Below, piece by piece: positions 18,195-25,987 of a stretch of 64,000 bases of DNA. The position numbers and the translations under genes were made by a program. Under the pieces are notes generated by a model that was given only the letters and a program-made list of their open reading frames with translations, was not told where the DNA came from and did no database searches. Numbering within the stretch: the stretch's first letter is position 1; every line of letters starts with the position of its first letter. The DNA is from an uncultured Saprospiraceae bacterium (GTDB lineage Bacteria > Bacteroidota > Bacteroidia > Chitinophagales > Saprospiraceae), in assembly GCA_937928045.1 (NCBI GenBank), contig CALFWO010000055.1:111415-175414 (forward strand). Reading direction: 5' to 3'.

Positions 18195-19181
18195 ATGACT
18201 AGAAAAAAAGCGGCAATTACCGGTGTTCAAGGATATATTCCAGACTATATTTTGACAAATAAGGAGTTGGAAACTTTAGTTGACACCAATGACGAATGGA
18301 TCCGGACTAGGACAGGAATCGAGGAACGAAGAATTCTTAAACAAGAAGGCTGGGCGGCTTCGGATATGGGGCGTGAAATGGTGAAGGGATTATTGGAAAA
18401 AACCAATACTAAACCTGAAGAGATCGACCTAATCATCTGTGCCACAATCACAGGAGATATGGTTTTCCCAGATACGGCCAATACTATCGCGGATAAAGTT
18501 GGTGCTGTTAATTCTTTTGGTTTCGATATTAATGCTGCTTGTTCTGGTTTTCTTTATGCATTGACCACGGGTTCCAAATTTGTTGAATCAGGTACTCATA
18601 AAAAGGTGGTAGTCGTTGGAATGGATGTGATGTCAAGCATTTTAGATTATACGGATCGAACAACCTGTGTAATTTTTGGAGATGGTGGGGGAGCCGTTTT
18701 ATTGGAAGCCCACGACGAATTTGGAATCGAAGATTCTGTATTGAAATCTGACGGAAATGGCAGACATTTTTTAAATATGGCTGCTGGGGGATCAAAATTA
18801 CCAACGAGCGCTGAGACGGTTGCAAATAAGCAACATTATGTTTATCAGGAGGGAAGGCCTGTTTTCAAACATGCCGTAAAAGGAATGACCAGCTCCGTAA
18901 CAGAGGTCATGGAACGGAATAATCTAAATAAAGACGATATTAATTGGATGGTACCTCATCAGGCCAATATTAGAATTATTAATACTGTGGCCAGTCAGCT
19001 AGATTTTCCAATGGAAAGGGTAATGGTCAATATTCAAAAGTATGGTAACACAACAGCTGGAACGTTGCCGCTATGTTTGTGGGATTATGAATCTCAGTTA
19101 AAACCTGGGGATAAACTGATTTTGACTGCTTTTGGTGGAGGCTTCACATGGGGAGCTACCTATTTAACTTGGGCATATTGA
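18195..19181 (+). CDS. fabH: 3-oxoacyl-ACP synthase III (KAS III)
   Basis: A 328-residue cytoplasmic enzyme that condenses acetyl-CoA with malonyl-ACP to start fatty-acid synthesis. The catalytic triad is visible: C116 in NAACSGFLYAL, H255 in VPHQANIRI and N285 in KYGNTTAGTLPL. The GDGGGAVLLE segment and the N-terminal NDEWIRTRTGIEERR are also typical. Length is normal. It heads the fabH-efp-accB-accC-ABC transporter run. Upstream at about 18161 the sequence TACCTTCA is a one-or-two-mismatch version of the -7 consensus. Confidence 0.96.
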   Translation: MTRKKAAITGVQGYIPDYILTNKELETLVDTNDEWIRTRTGIEERRILKQEGWAASDMGREMVKGLLEKTNTKPEEIDLIICATITGDMVFPDTANTIADKVGAVNSFGFDINAACSGFLYALTTGSKFVESGTHKKVVVVGMDVMSSILDYTDRTTCVIFGDGGGAVLLEAHDEFGIEDSVLKSDGNGRHFLNMAAGGSKLPTSAETVANKQHYVYQEGRPVFKHAVKGMTSSVTEVMERNNLNKDDINWMVPHQANIRIINTVASQLDFPMERVMVNIQKYGNTTAGTLPLCLWDYESQLKPGDKLILTAFGGGFTWGATYLTWAY

Positions 19182-19204
19182 CCTAAAGACAGGCAACTAT
19201 TTGC

Positions 19205-19212
19205 TATCTTTG
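19205..19212 (+). promoter_or_regulatory. -7 element TATCTTTG for efp
   Basis: TATCTTTG, followed by CGC, matches the Bacteroidota consensus and ends 33 bases before the efp ATG. A TTG about 24 bases upstream is a possible -33 element, slightly far. It allows efp and the acc genes to be expressed apart from fabH. Confidence 0.5.
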
Positions 19213-19245
19213 CGCACCCAATTAGTTGAAAAAATAAAAAATTGA

Positions 19246-19812
19246 ATGGCGAATACTTCTGAAATTAGAAATGGACTTTGCATCACCTACAACAATGATG
19301 TATTCACAGTAGTTGAGTTTCAACATGTTAAACCTGGAAAAGGTGCCGCCTTTGTCAGAACTAAGATGAAAAGTCTAACTACAGGAAAAGTTTTAGACAA
19401 CACTTTTCCTGCAGGACACAAAATTGATATAGTAAGAGTAGAGCGACGAAAATTTCAATATTTATACAATGATGACATGGGTTATCATTTTATGGATGAA
19501 GAAAATTATGAGCAGACAACCATTGATGGAAAAATGATTGAAAACTCGCAATTGCTGAAAGAAGGGTCAAAAGCTGAGATTTTATTCAATACTGCTGACG
19601 ACTCTCCATTAACAATCGAAATGCCTCAATATATTGAGTTGAAGGTTACATATACTGAGCCAGGACTGAAAGGTGATACTGCAACAAATGCAATGAAACC
19701 TGCTACAGTAGAAACTGGTGCTGAAATTAGAGTCCCATTATTTATTAACGAGGGAGATATTGTGAAAATCGATACTCGCTCATGTTCGTACATGGAACGT
19801 GTAAAACAATAA
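19246..19812 (+). CDS. efp: Elongation factor P
   Basis: A 188-residue, three-domain translation factor that relieves ribosome stalling at consecutive prolines. The N-terminal KOW-like domain has the loop KPGKGAAFVR with K32 at the tip, the residue that is modified in some lineages. The C-terminal OB domain carries the signature PLFINEGDIVKIDTRSCSYMERV. Length is standard. It sits between fabH and accB, four bases before accB, a linkage common in Bacteroidota. No modification enzyme gene (epmA, earP, ymfI) lies in the window. Confidence 0.97.
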   Translation: MANTSEIRNGLCITYNNDVFTVVEFQHVKPGKGAAFVRTKMKSLTTGKVLDNTFPAGHKIDIVRVERRKFQYLYNDDMGYHFMDEENYEQTTIDGKMIENSQLLKEGSKAEILFNTADDSPLTIEMPQYIELKVTYTEPGLKGDTATNAMKPATVETGAEIRVPLFINEGDIVKIDTRSCSYMERVKQ

Positions 19813-19815
19813 CCT

Positions 19816-20316
19816 ATGACTTTTAAAGAAATACAAGACCTTATAAAATTGGTAAACAAGTCTGGTCTCACGGAATTCAAAATGAAAGACGGAGATTTTA
19901 CAGTATCAATTAGAACCAAATCATTCTCGGAAGCACCAATTATTCAAACTGGACCAGCAATGATGCCAGTTCAGAATCATTTGCCTCCTGCTCAAGCAGC
20001 GGCTCCTCCAGTAGCAGCTCCAGTAACCGCTCCTGCGGCTGCAAAAGAAGAAGCCAAAGATGACAATGCTGGTTATTTGGAAATTAAATCTCCAATTGTA
20101 GGGACATTCTACAGATCCCCTTCCCCAGATAAAGAACCATTTTTGAAGGTTGGAGATATGGTAAATGCCGGAGATACTGTTTGTATCGTAGAAGCGATGA
20201 AGCTTTTCAATGAGATTGAAAGTGAAGTAAGTGGTAAAGTTGTTAAAGTCGTTATTGATGATGCTAGCCCTTGCGAGTACGATCAAGTATTGTTCTTAGT
20301 TGACCCTAAAGGATAA
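19816..20316 (+). CDS. accB: Biotin carboxyl carrier protein of acetyl-CoA carboxylase
   Basis: A 166-residue protein. An N-terminal segment (1-40) is followed by an Ala/Pro-rich flexible linker (about 45-80) and a C-terminal biotinyl domain (about 88-164). The biotin-bearing lysine is K129 in [11 protein letters not shown], and [13 protein letters not shown] is also diagnostic. It carries carboxybiotin between biotin carboxylase and the carboxyltransferase in malonyl-CoA formation. It starts three bases after efp and 47 bases before accC. accA and accD are not in the window. Confidence 0.97.
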   Translation: MTFKEIQDLIKLVNKSGLTEFKMKDGDFTVSIRTKSFSEAPIIQTGPAMMPVQNHLPPAQAAAPPVAAPVTAPAAAKEEAKDDNAGYLEIKSPIVGTFYRSPSPDKEPFLKVGDMVNAGDTVCIVEAMKLFNEIESEVSGKVVKVVIDDASPCEYDQVLFLVDPKG

Positions 20317-20363
20317 TAGTTAGCTTTCTTTTCAACCTCTATTTTCACCTAAGGAAATGATCT

Positions 20364-21716
20364 ATGTTCAATAAAATACTTATTGCGAACCGAGGAGAGA
20401 TTGCCTTGAGAATCGTGAGAACTTGTAAAGAGATGGGTATCAAAACGGTAGCCGTCTATTCAACAGCCGATAGAGAAAGTCTTCATGTTCGTTTTGCGGA
20501 TGAAGCTGTTTGTATTGGTTCTGCTTCTTCTGCAGATTCCTATTTGAGTATTCCCAGAATTATGGCAGCTGTAGAAATCACGAATGCTGATGCGGTGCAT
20601 CCAGGATATGGTTTCTTAGCTGAAAATGCTGACTTCGCTGAAGTTTGCACGGAATACGGTATTAAATTTATCGGACCGAGTGCCTCCCAAATTCGAAAGA
20701 TGGGAGATAAGATCACCGCAAAGGATACAATGATCAAAGCTGGTGTGCCAGTTGTTCCTGGTTCAGGAGGATTATTAAAGGATGTAAAGGGTGGTTTGAA
20801 AATAGCTGAAGATATTGGCTATCCCGTTATTCTTAAAGCTACTGCTGGTGGCGGAGGAAAAGGAATGAGAATTGTTTGGAAACCAGAAGAGTTTGAAGAT
20901 GCTTGGAACCTAGCAAGAAATGAGGCTAGGGCTTCTTTTGCGAATGACGGTATTTATTGTGAAAAATTTATTGAAGAACCTCGTCATATAGAGATTCAAA
21001 TTGCTGGAGATCAACATGGAACCGTGGTTCATCTTTCTGAAAGAGATTGCTCCATACAGAGACGTCATCAGAAGTTAGTGGAAGAATCTCCATCTCCTTT
21101 TATGACAAAAGCGCTTAGAAAAAGTATGGGAGAGGCTGCTATTGCAGCTGGAGCTGCCATCAATTATGAGGGAGTGGGAACCGTTGAATTCTTGGTAGAT
21201 AAATACAAGAAATTCTATTTCATGGAAATGAATACTAGAATTCAAGTTGAACACACTGTTACAGAAGAAGTTATTGATCATGACTTGATCAAAGAGCAAA
21301 TTAAAATTGCCAATGGTGAGGCCATTAAAGGCAAAAATTATATACCTGCTTTGCATGCAATTGAATGCAGAATTAATGCGGAAGATCCAAACAATGATTT
21401 CAGACCGAGTCCAGGAAAGATTAGTTCTTTTCATTCTCCTAAAGGTCATGGCGTAAGGGTTGATACGCACGTATACGCTGGATATACAATTCCTCCATAC
21501 TATGATTCTATGATTGCAAAGTTGATATGCCGCGCTCAAACACGTGAAGAGTGTATTAAAAAAATGCAACGGGCTTTAGATGAATTCATCGTTGAAGGCG
21601 TCAAAACAACGATTCCTTTTCATCAAAAATTAATGAAGAACGAGGACTTTAAAGCAGGGAATTTTCATACTGGATTTATCAATACATTCGACTACGTTGA
21701 TAAGAAAGATAGCTAG
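20364..21716 (+). CDS. accC: Biotin carboxylase subunit of acetyl-CoA carboxylase
   Basis: A 450-residue ATP-grasp enzyme that carboxylates biotin on AccB. Landmarks are the N-terminal [33 protein letters not shown], the glycine-rich ATP loop [29 protein letters not shown] and [14 protein letters not shown]. Length matches the ~450-residue bacterial AccC. Its stop TAG overlaps the GTG start of the next gene by one base, which points to translational coupling with the ABC exporter. Confidence 0.97.
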   Translation: MFNKILIANRGEIALRIVRTCKEMGIKTVAVYSTADRESLHVRFADEAVCIGSASSADSYLSIPRIMAAVEITNADAVHPGYGFLAENADFAEVCTEYGIKFIGPSASQIRKMGDKITAKDTMIKAGVPVVPGSGGLLKDVKGGLKIAEDIGYPVILKATAGGGGKGMRIVWKPEEFEDAWNLARNEARASFANDGIYCEKFIEEPRHIEIQIAGDQHGTVVHLSERDCSIQRRHQKLVEESPSPFMTKALRKSMGEAAIAAGAAINYEGVGTVEFLVDKYKKFYFMEMNTRIQVEHTVTEEVIDHDLIKEQIKIANGEAIKGKNYIPALHAIECRINAEDPNNDFRPSPGKISSFHSPKGHGVRVDTHVYAGYTIPPYYDSMIAKLICRAQTREECIKKMQRALDEFIVEGVKTTIPFHQKLMKNEDFKAGNFHTGFINTFDYVDKKDS

Positions 21717-23539
21717 TGCATCATTTTTTATCAATATTAAAGTATGCCAAGCCCTATAAAGCTAGGGCCATACTTTCAATTATTTGTCATGTGTTAATGG
21801 TCCTTTTTTCCTTAGGATCCGTTACTATTTTAATTCCAATTCTCAATATAATTTTTGAGAATACACAAGCTATAACTAAGCAGCCTATCTGGAATGGAAT
21901 AGTAAATATTAGAGTTTTTTTACAAGACTCTTTGAACTATTGGATTACTTATCATTCTTCTAATGTTGGAAAACAGCAGGTCCTATTTTATGTTTTGCTT
22001 ATCGCTGCTTGTTTTTTTATTTTCAAAAATTTGTTCAGGTACTTCGGAGCTAGACTTCTAATATTTATTAAAAATGGAGTAGAAAGAGACTTACGAAATG
22101 ATATTCATCATAAGCTAATGTATTTGCCACTTCCTTTTTTTTCGGAAAAAAGAAAAGGAGATATCGTTTCTAGGTTGACAACAGATATCTTGGAAATCCA
22201 ATGGGCATTGCTAAGTTCGATAAAAAGATTCGTGGAAGATCCATTGATGATCATTAGTACATTGGTTGTAATGTTAATCATGAGTCCAAAGCTGACGATG
22301 TTTGTTTTAATCTTAATTCCATTTACGGGAATCATCATTACCTCGATAAGTACATTGTTAAAAAAGCCCTCAGCTCAGGCCAAAGAAGAAATGGGAAACT
22401 TGTTGAGTTTATCCGAAGAACATATCGGAGCACTACCAATTATTAAATCTTATACCGCTGAAGAAAGTACACAAAAAAGATTTGAAGCTTCTAATGAAAA
22501 GCATTTTGGATTCATGAATAAAATGCTTTACCGAAGAGATTTAAGTTCTCCAATAAGTGAGGTGATGGGCTCGATGGTTGTTTTGGCAATAATTTGGTTT
22601 GGATCCAAATTAATTATTGAAGATCAGGCGTTGGAGCCTGAAATGTTCATTACCTACATCGCATTATTCTATCAGATTATAAATCCTGCGAAATCACTTT
22701 CAGTTGCTTTTTATGACATCAAACGGTCAGAAGCATCAATGAATCGAATTAATGAAATACTGTTAGCCAAAAATTCATTGATCGATGAGACCGAACAAAT
22801 TGAAGCGCCAGTATTCAATCAATCCATATCACTAGAAAATATTTCTTTTGCTTATGACGAAAAAGAAGTAGTAAAAGATTTTTCTTTTGAAATAAAAAAA
22901 GGACAAGTAATTGCCTTGGTCGGTCAGTCAGGCTCTGGAAAATCCACCATAGCTTATTTATTAAATCGTTTTTATGATCCAACGAATGGAAAAATAAAAA
23001 TGGACGGAATTGAATACAATAAAATAAATATAAATAAGCTAAGAAGCCAAATCGGATATATTTCTCAAGATGCAATTTTGTTTTATGGATCGGTTTTAGA
23101 AAATTTGAAGTTTGGTAATTTAAAAGCTACACAAGATGAAATAATTGAAGCTTGTAAAGTGGCCAATGCCTTGGAATTTATTCAGGAATTAGAACAAGGT
23201 TTTGATACCATGATTGGTGATCGAGGTCTCAAACTTAGTGGAGGCCAACGCCAGCGATTGACTATTGCAAGAGCCATTTTAAATAACCCCTCAATCTTAG
23301 TTTTAGATGAAGCCACATCTGCCCTTGATGCTGAAAGTGAAAAATTAGTTCAAGAAGCTCTCAATGCCGTAATGCAAGGAAGGACAGCGGTTGTTATTGC
23401 TCACAGATTGAGTACTATACAAAAGGCCGACACCATCATTGTAATGGACCACGGCAAGATTCAAGAGTTTGGAACACATCAAGAATTAATTGCCCAGAAT
23501 GGAATCTACCAAAAACTAGTTCAGTTACAGTCTATTTAG
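21716..23539 (+). CDS. ABC exporter, MsbA/lipid-type, fused permease-ATPase
   Basis: A 607-residue half-transporter with about six membrane helices (residues ~20-320) and a C-terminal ATPase domain. The Walker A motif GQSGSGKST is at 403-411, and the signature LSGGQRQR and Walker B ILVLDEATSALD follow. The H-loop is VVIAHRLSTI. Dimers of this type flip lipids or export hydrophobic compounds; an MsbA-like lipid A role is plausible given the fatty-acid operon but not proven. The start is a GTG at 21716 sharing one base with the accC stop; no earlier or nearby ATG would keep the full first helix. Confidence 0.9.
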   Translation: MHHFLSILKYAKPYKARAILSIICHVLMVLFSLGSVTILIPILNIIFENTQAITKQPIWNGIVNIRVFLQDSLNYWITYHSSNVGKQQVLFYVLLIAACFFIFKNLFRYFGARLLIFIKNGVERDLRNDIHHKLMYLPLPFFSEKRKGDIVSRLTTDILEIQWALLSSIKRFVEDPLMIISTLVVMLIMSPKLTMFVLILIPFTGIIITSISTLLKKPSAQAKEEMGNLLSLSEEHIGALPIIKSYTAEESTQKRFEASNEKHFGFMNKMLYRRDLSSPISEVMGSMVVLAIIWFGSKLIIEDQALEPEMFITYIALFYQIINPAKSLSVAFYDIKRSEASMNRINEILLAKNSLIDETEQIEAPVFNQSISLENISFAYDEKEVVKDFSFEIKKGQVIALVGQSGSGKSTIAYLLNRFYDPTNGKIKMDGIEYNKININKLRSQIGYISQDAILFYGSVLENLKFGNLKATQDEIIEACKVANALEFIQELEQGFDTMIGDRGLKLSGGQRQRLTIARAILNNPSILVLDEATSALDAESEKLVQEALNAVMQGRTAVVIAHRLSTIQKADTIIVMDHGKIQEFGTHQELIAQNGIYQKLVQLQSI

Positions 23540-23624
23540 ACAAATTTCTAACATACTATCGAAAATATGACCTTGCTTGTTCCTAGGCATTTCATCACAT
23601 TGATTTTATTCGTATTTTTAAGGT

Positions 23625-24758
23625 ATGAAAAGACTTTACTTTGCCACGGCAATACTAATATTTTTTGCCTCTGGAATTCATGCCCAGCAAGAGATCAGTA
23701 ACCTAACTTTACCTGAGGTAGGGGATACCTTAAGAACTGCGTTTGATAACGATCCGCAGAACTTGGATGTTGGTACGCCTGGAACGGATAAATCTTGGGA
23801 TTTTTCCAGTCTAATGGGACTTTCAAGCGAAACAATCATTCTTGATGCAAGTTCTGGTACAAATGCAAGTAGCTTTCCATCAGCTAATCAAAGAATTGAG
23901 TTGACAATGACTCAAGAATTATACTACAACAAGCAAGAGAATTCAGTCGAATTAATCGGATTTGCAGGAGATGATCCATTTGGATTTGGTCTTCAATCTG
24001 TTTTAGCATACGATCCGCCGAGAATAGAGCGAAGCCTTCCATTTATCTACGAAGATGTAAATAGCTCCTCTTCTAGACTGCAATTAAAAATTCCAGCATC
24101 TGATTTACCACAGGAGGTATTGGACCAATTGCCGTCTACTGCAGTAGATTCTATTCAATTGACTGTTGACGCCGTTCGCGAGGATGTTGTTGATGCATGG
24201 GGAGATTTGACTTTGCCGACAAAGACTTTTGGTGCATTGAGAGAAAGAAGATATGAAATCACGACTTCAACTTTAGAAGTTAAGCTAGGTAATTTACCTT
24301 GGTCTGACGTTACAGATTTTGTTACTAATAGCTATCCTGAATTGGCTCCAGATACTTCTTTAAATTACTATTTCTGGGGGGATGTAAAAGAACCTTTGGC
24401 CATTGTTGATGTAAATCATAACGATGAATCGGATGTAATTTCCGTTACTTACAAATCCGATATGACTACCGTTGATATTCCTTATATAAAGAGGAATAAG
24501 GTTGATGTGATCGCTTATCCAAATCCAGCGATTGAAGAAGTTAGATTCGATTTTAGAAACCTTGAAATTGGTAATTATACCTTAAAGATTTTTAACATAC
24601 TTGGACAAGAAGTTTGGTCAGATCAATACCAAGTTAGAGGAAATCAAACAATAAGTGTAGACCTAGAAGACATGAAAAAAGGAACTTATTTATACAGTTT
24701 GATAGATCAATACGACAAGGTACTAACTACAAAACGATTGGTTGTTCTAAAGCCTTAA
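23625..24758 (+). CDS. Secreted T9SS cargo protein of unknown function, type A sorting domain
   Basis: A 377-residue protein with a signal peptide ending IHAQ. The body (about 25-290) includes a segment WGDLTLPTKTFGALRERR, a motif I recognise from uncharacterised Bacteroidota secreted proteins. The 50015 gene in this window has a weaker version. The last ~80 residues (VIAYPNPAIEEVRF, IFNILGQEVWS, MKKGTYLYSLID, KRLVVLKP) are a type A T9SS sorting domain. No active site is visible. It is followed by a very strong terminator. Confidence 0.83.
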   Translation: MKRLYFATAILIFFASGIHAQQEISNLTLPEVGDTLRTAFDNDPQNLDVGTPGTDKSWDFSSLMGLSSETIILDASSGTNASSFPSANQRIELTMTQELYYNKQENSVELIGFAGDDPFGFGLQSVLAYDPPRIERSLPFIYEDVNSSSSRLQLKIPASDLPQEVLDQLPSTAVDSIQLTVDAVREDVVDAWGDLTLPTKTFGALRERRYEITTSTLEVKLGNLPWSDVTDFVTNSYPELAPDTSLNYYFWGDVKEPLAIVDVNHNDESDVISVTYKSDMTTVDIPYIKRNKVDVIAYPNPAIEEVRFDFRNLEIGNYTLKIFNILGQEVWSDQYQVRGNQTISVDLEDMKKGTYLYSLIDQYDKVLTTKRLVVLKP

Positions 24759-24770
24759 TGGGTTTAAGGC

Positions 24771-24814
24771 AAAAAAATAGGGCTTTCCTTAAGCAAGGAA
24801 AGCCCTATTTTTTT
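24771..24814. terminator. Perfect 20-bp bidirectional terminator
   Basis: Left arm 24771-24790 and right arm 24795-24814 are exact reverse complements around the tetraloop AAGC, with runs of seven A and seven T at the outer ends. It lies 12 bases past the 23625 gene stop and 14 bases past the stop of the small peptide gene read from the other strand, so it can end both transcripts. Confidence 0.92.
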
Positions 24815-24828
24815 CTTTTGGATATTGA

Positions 24829-24948
24829 TTATCCTACCCACGTATAACCACCATCATTAAGATTGGTGTTATTTGCAACATCATCGTTAGGATTTACCTG
24901 GATGGTCTTGATCTTTAGATCGTGCAGTTTGATTGTGTTATTTTTCAT
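24829..24948 (-). CDS. 39-residue peptide gene, possible RiPP-type precursor
   Basis: An ATG at 24948 opens a 39-residue frame that ends in TAA at 24829. The product begins MKNNTIKLHDLKIKTIQVN and ends NLNDGGYTWVG. The first half is Lys/Leu/Ile-rich. Its LKIKTIQV segment is reminiscent of the Leu/Lys/Thr-Ile leader motif of small Bacteroidota natural-product precursors. The second half is Asn/Asp-rich with a GG pair and a Tyr/Trp tail, and there is no Cys. Support for a real gene is the placement: a bidirectional 20-bp terminator starts 14 bases after the stop, and a promoter-sized gap with a palindrome lies upstream. No modification enzyme or peptidase-type exporter sits beside it. The function is unknown. 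Confidence 0.55.
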   Translation of the reverse strand: MKNNTIKLHDLKIKTIQVNPNDDVANNTNLNDGGYTWVG

Positions 24949-25011
24949 TTTATGATTTTGTGTTTCAGAGTGTGATGCTCTGTTCTACGCTGATAATCCA
25001 AGAATGATGCC

Positions 25012-25027
25012 AAATCATATATGATTT
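25012..25027. promoter_or_regulatory. 16-bp perfect palindrome between divergent genes
   Basis: AAATCATATATGATTT is its own reverse complement. It lies in the 94-base gap between the small peptide gene (minus) and the PLP enzyme gene (plus), 16 bases before the latter's start. It could be an operator for a dimeric regulator; AT-rich DNA also makes such palindromes by chance. Confidence 0.4.
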
Positions 25028-25042
25028 TTTAAAATAATTTGA

Positions 25043-25987
25043 TTGATCAGTTTGAACGAAGACTTATTATTACGACTGCCTAGTGAACTTGTTCCGTTGG
25101 AGATACCATTTTTTGCCAATTTGGGTATTTCACTTTGGATCAAAAGAGAAGATCTTGTTCATCCAAAATGGGGCGGTAATAAATATAGAAAGCTGAAATA
25201 CAATCTGTTGGCTTTTCAAAAAGGAGATTTTGAGACCCTCGTTACATTCGGAGGTCTTCATTCTAATCATATTTACGCTACAGCCGCAATTTGTAATGAA
25301 TTGGATATCCGTTGCATTGGAATAATAAGAGGAGAAGAGGCTATAGAAAGCCCTACGATAACATTTGCAAGGTCTCTAGGAATGCAAATCAGTTATGTGT
25401 CAAGAGCAATGTATAAGAATCCTCAAGCCTGTATCGAATTGCTAAAATTAGATGAAACCCATTATATAGTACCTGAAGGAGGTACTAATGAGTTAGCTGT
25501 AAAAGGAACTGAGGAAGTTGCCAAAGAAGTATACGAACAATTAGGCCGTTGGCCTAAGGCCATCATTTGTCCTTTTGGAACTGGTGGAACGGCAGCTGGA
25601 ATTCTAAATGGGATGAATGGAAATAGTGAATTAATGATTTTTCCAGCATTAAAGGGAAATTGGATTTCCCCAGCTTTTTCAAATTTACTGCCTAATAATT
25701 TGCTTAGCAATTTTCAAATTTTGACTGATTATCACTTTGGAGGGTATGGAAAGTTTAGCCAAGTCTTGATTGACTTTATATCAGAATTTTATGAGCAAAC
25801 GAATATTCCTCTTGATCCTTTATACACAGGAAAGATGGTTTATGGATTTCTTGATTGGGCAAAAAAAAATCCTCCCGAAGGAGGATCTGAGTTTGTGATT
25901 ATTCACACTGGTGGAATCCAAGGCAACCTCGGATTCAACCAGCGCTTTAAAACTGCTTTACCAGTTCCTGATTATATTTTGCGATAA
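25043..25987 (+). CDS. PLP enzyme, D-cysteine desulfhydrase / ACC deaminase family
   Basis: A 314-residue cytoplasmic enzyme of the fold-type II PLP group. The Schiff-base lysine is K47 in WGGNKYRKL. The substrate-carboxylate loop is GGLHSNHIYATAA, and the phosphate loop is FGTGGTAAG. Relatives act as 1-aminocyclopropane-1-carboxylate deaminases or D-cysteine desulfhydrases; the loop is closer to the desulfhydrase type (SNH), but specificity is not certain. The start is a TTG at 25043: an in-frame TGA lies directly upstream and no suitable ATG occurs before the active-site region. Its 3' end overlaps the convergent PorE-like gene by 16 bases. Confidence 0.85.
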   Translation: MISLNEDLLLRLPSELVPLEIPFFANLGISLWIKREDLVHPKWGGNKYRKLKYNLLAFQKGDFETLVTFGGLHSNHIYATAAICNELDIRCIGIIRGEEAIESPTITFARSLGMQISYVSRAMYKNPQACIELLKLDETHYIVPEGGTNELAVKGTEEVAKEVYEQLGRWPKAIICPFGTGGTAAGILNGMNGNSELMIFPALKGNWISPAFSNLLPNNLLSNFQILTDYHFGGYGKFSQVLIDFISEFYEQTNIPLDPLYTGKMVYGFLDWAKKNPPEGGSEFVIIHTGGIQGNLGFNQRFKTALPVPDYILR

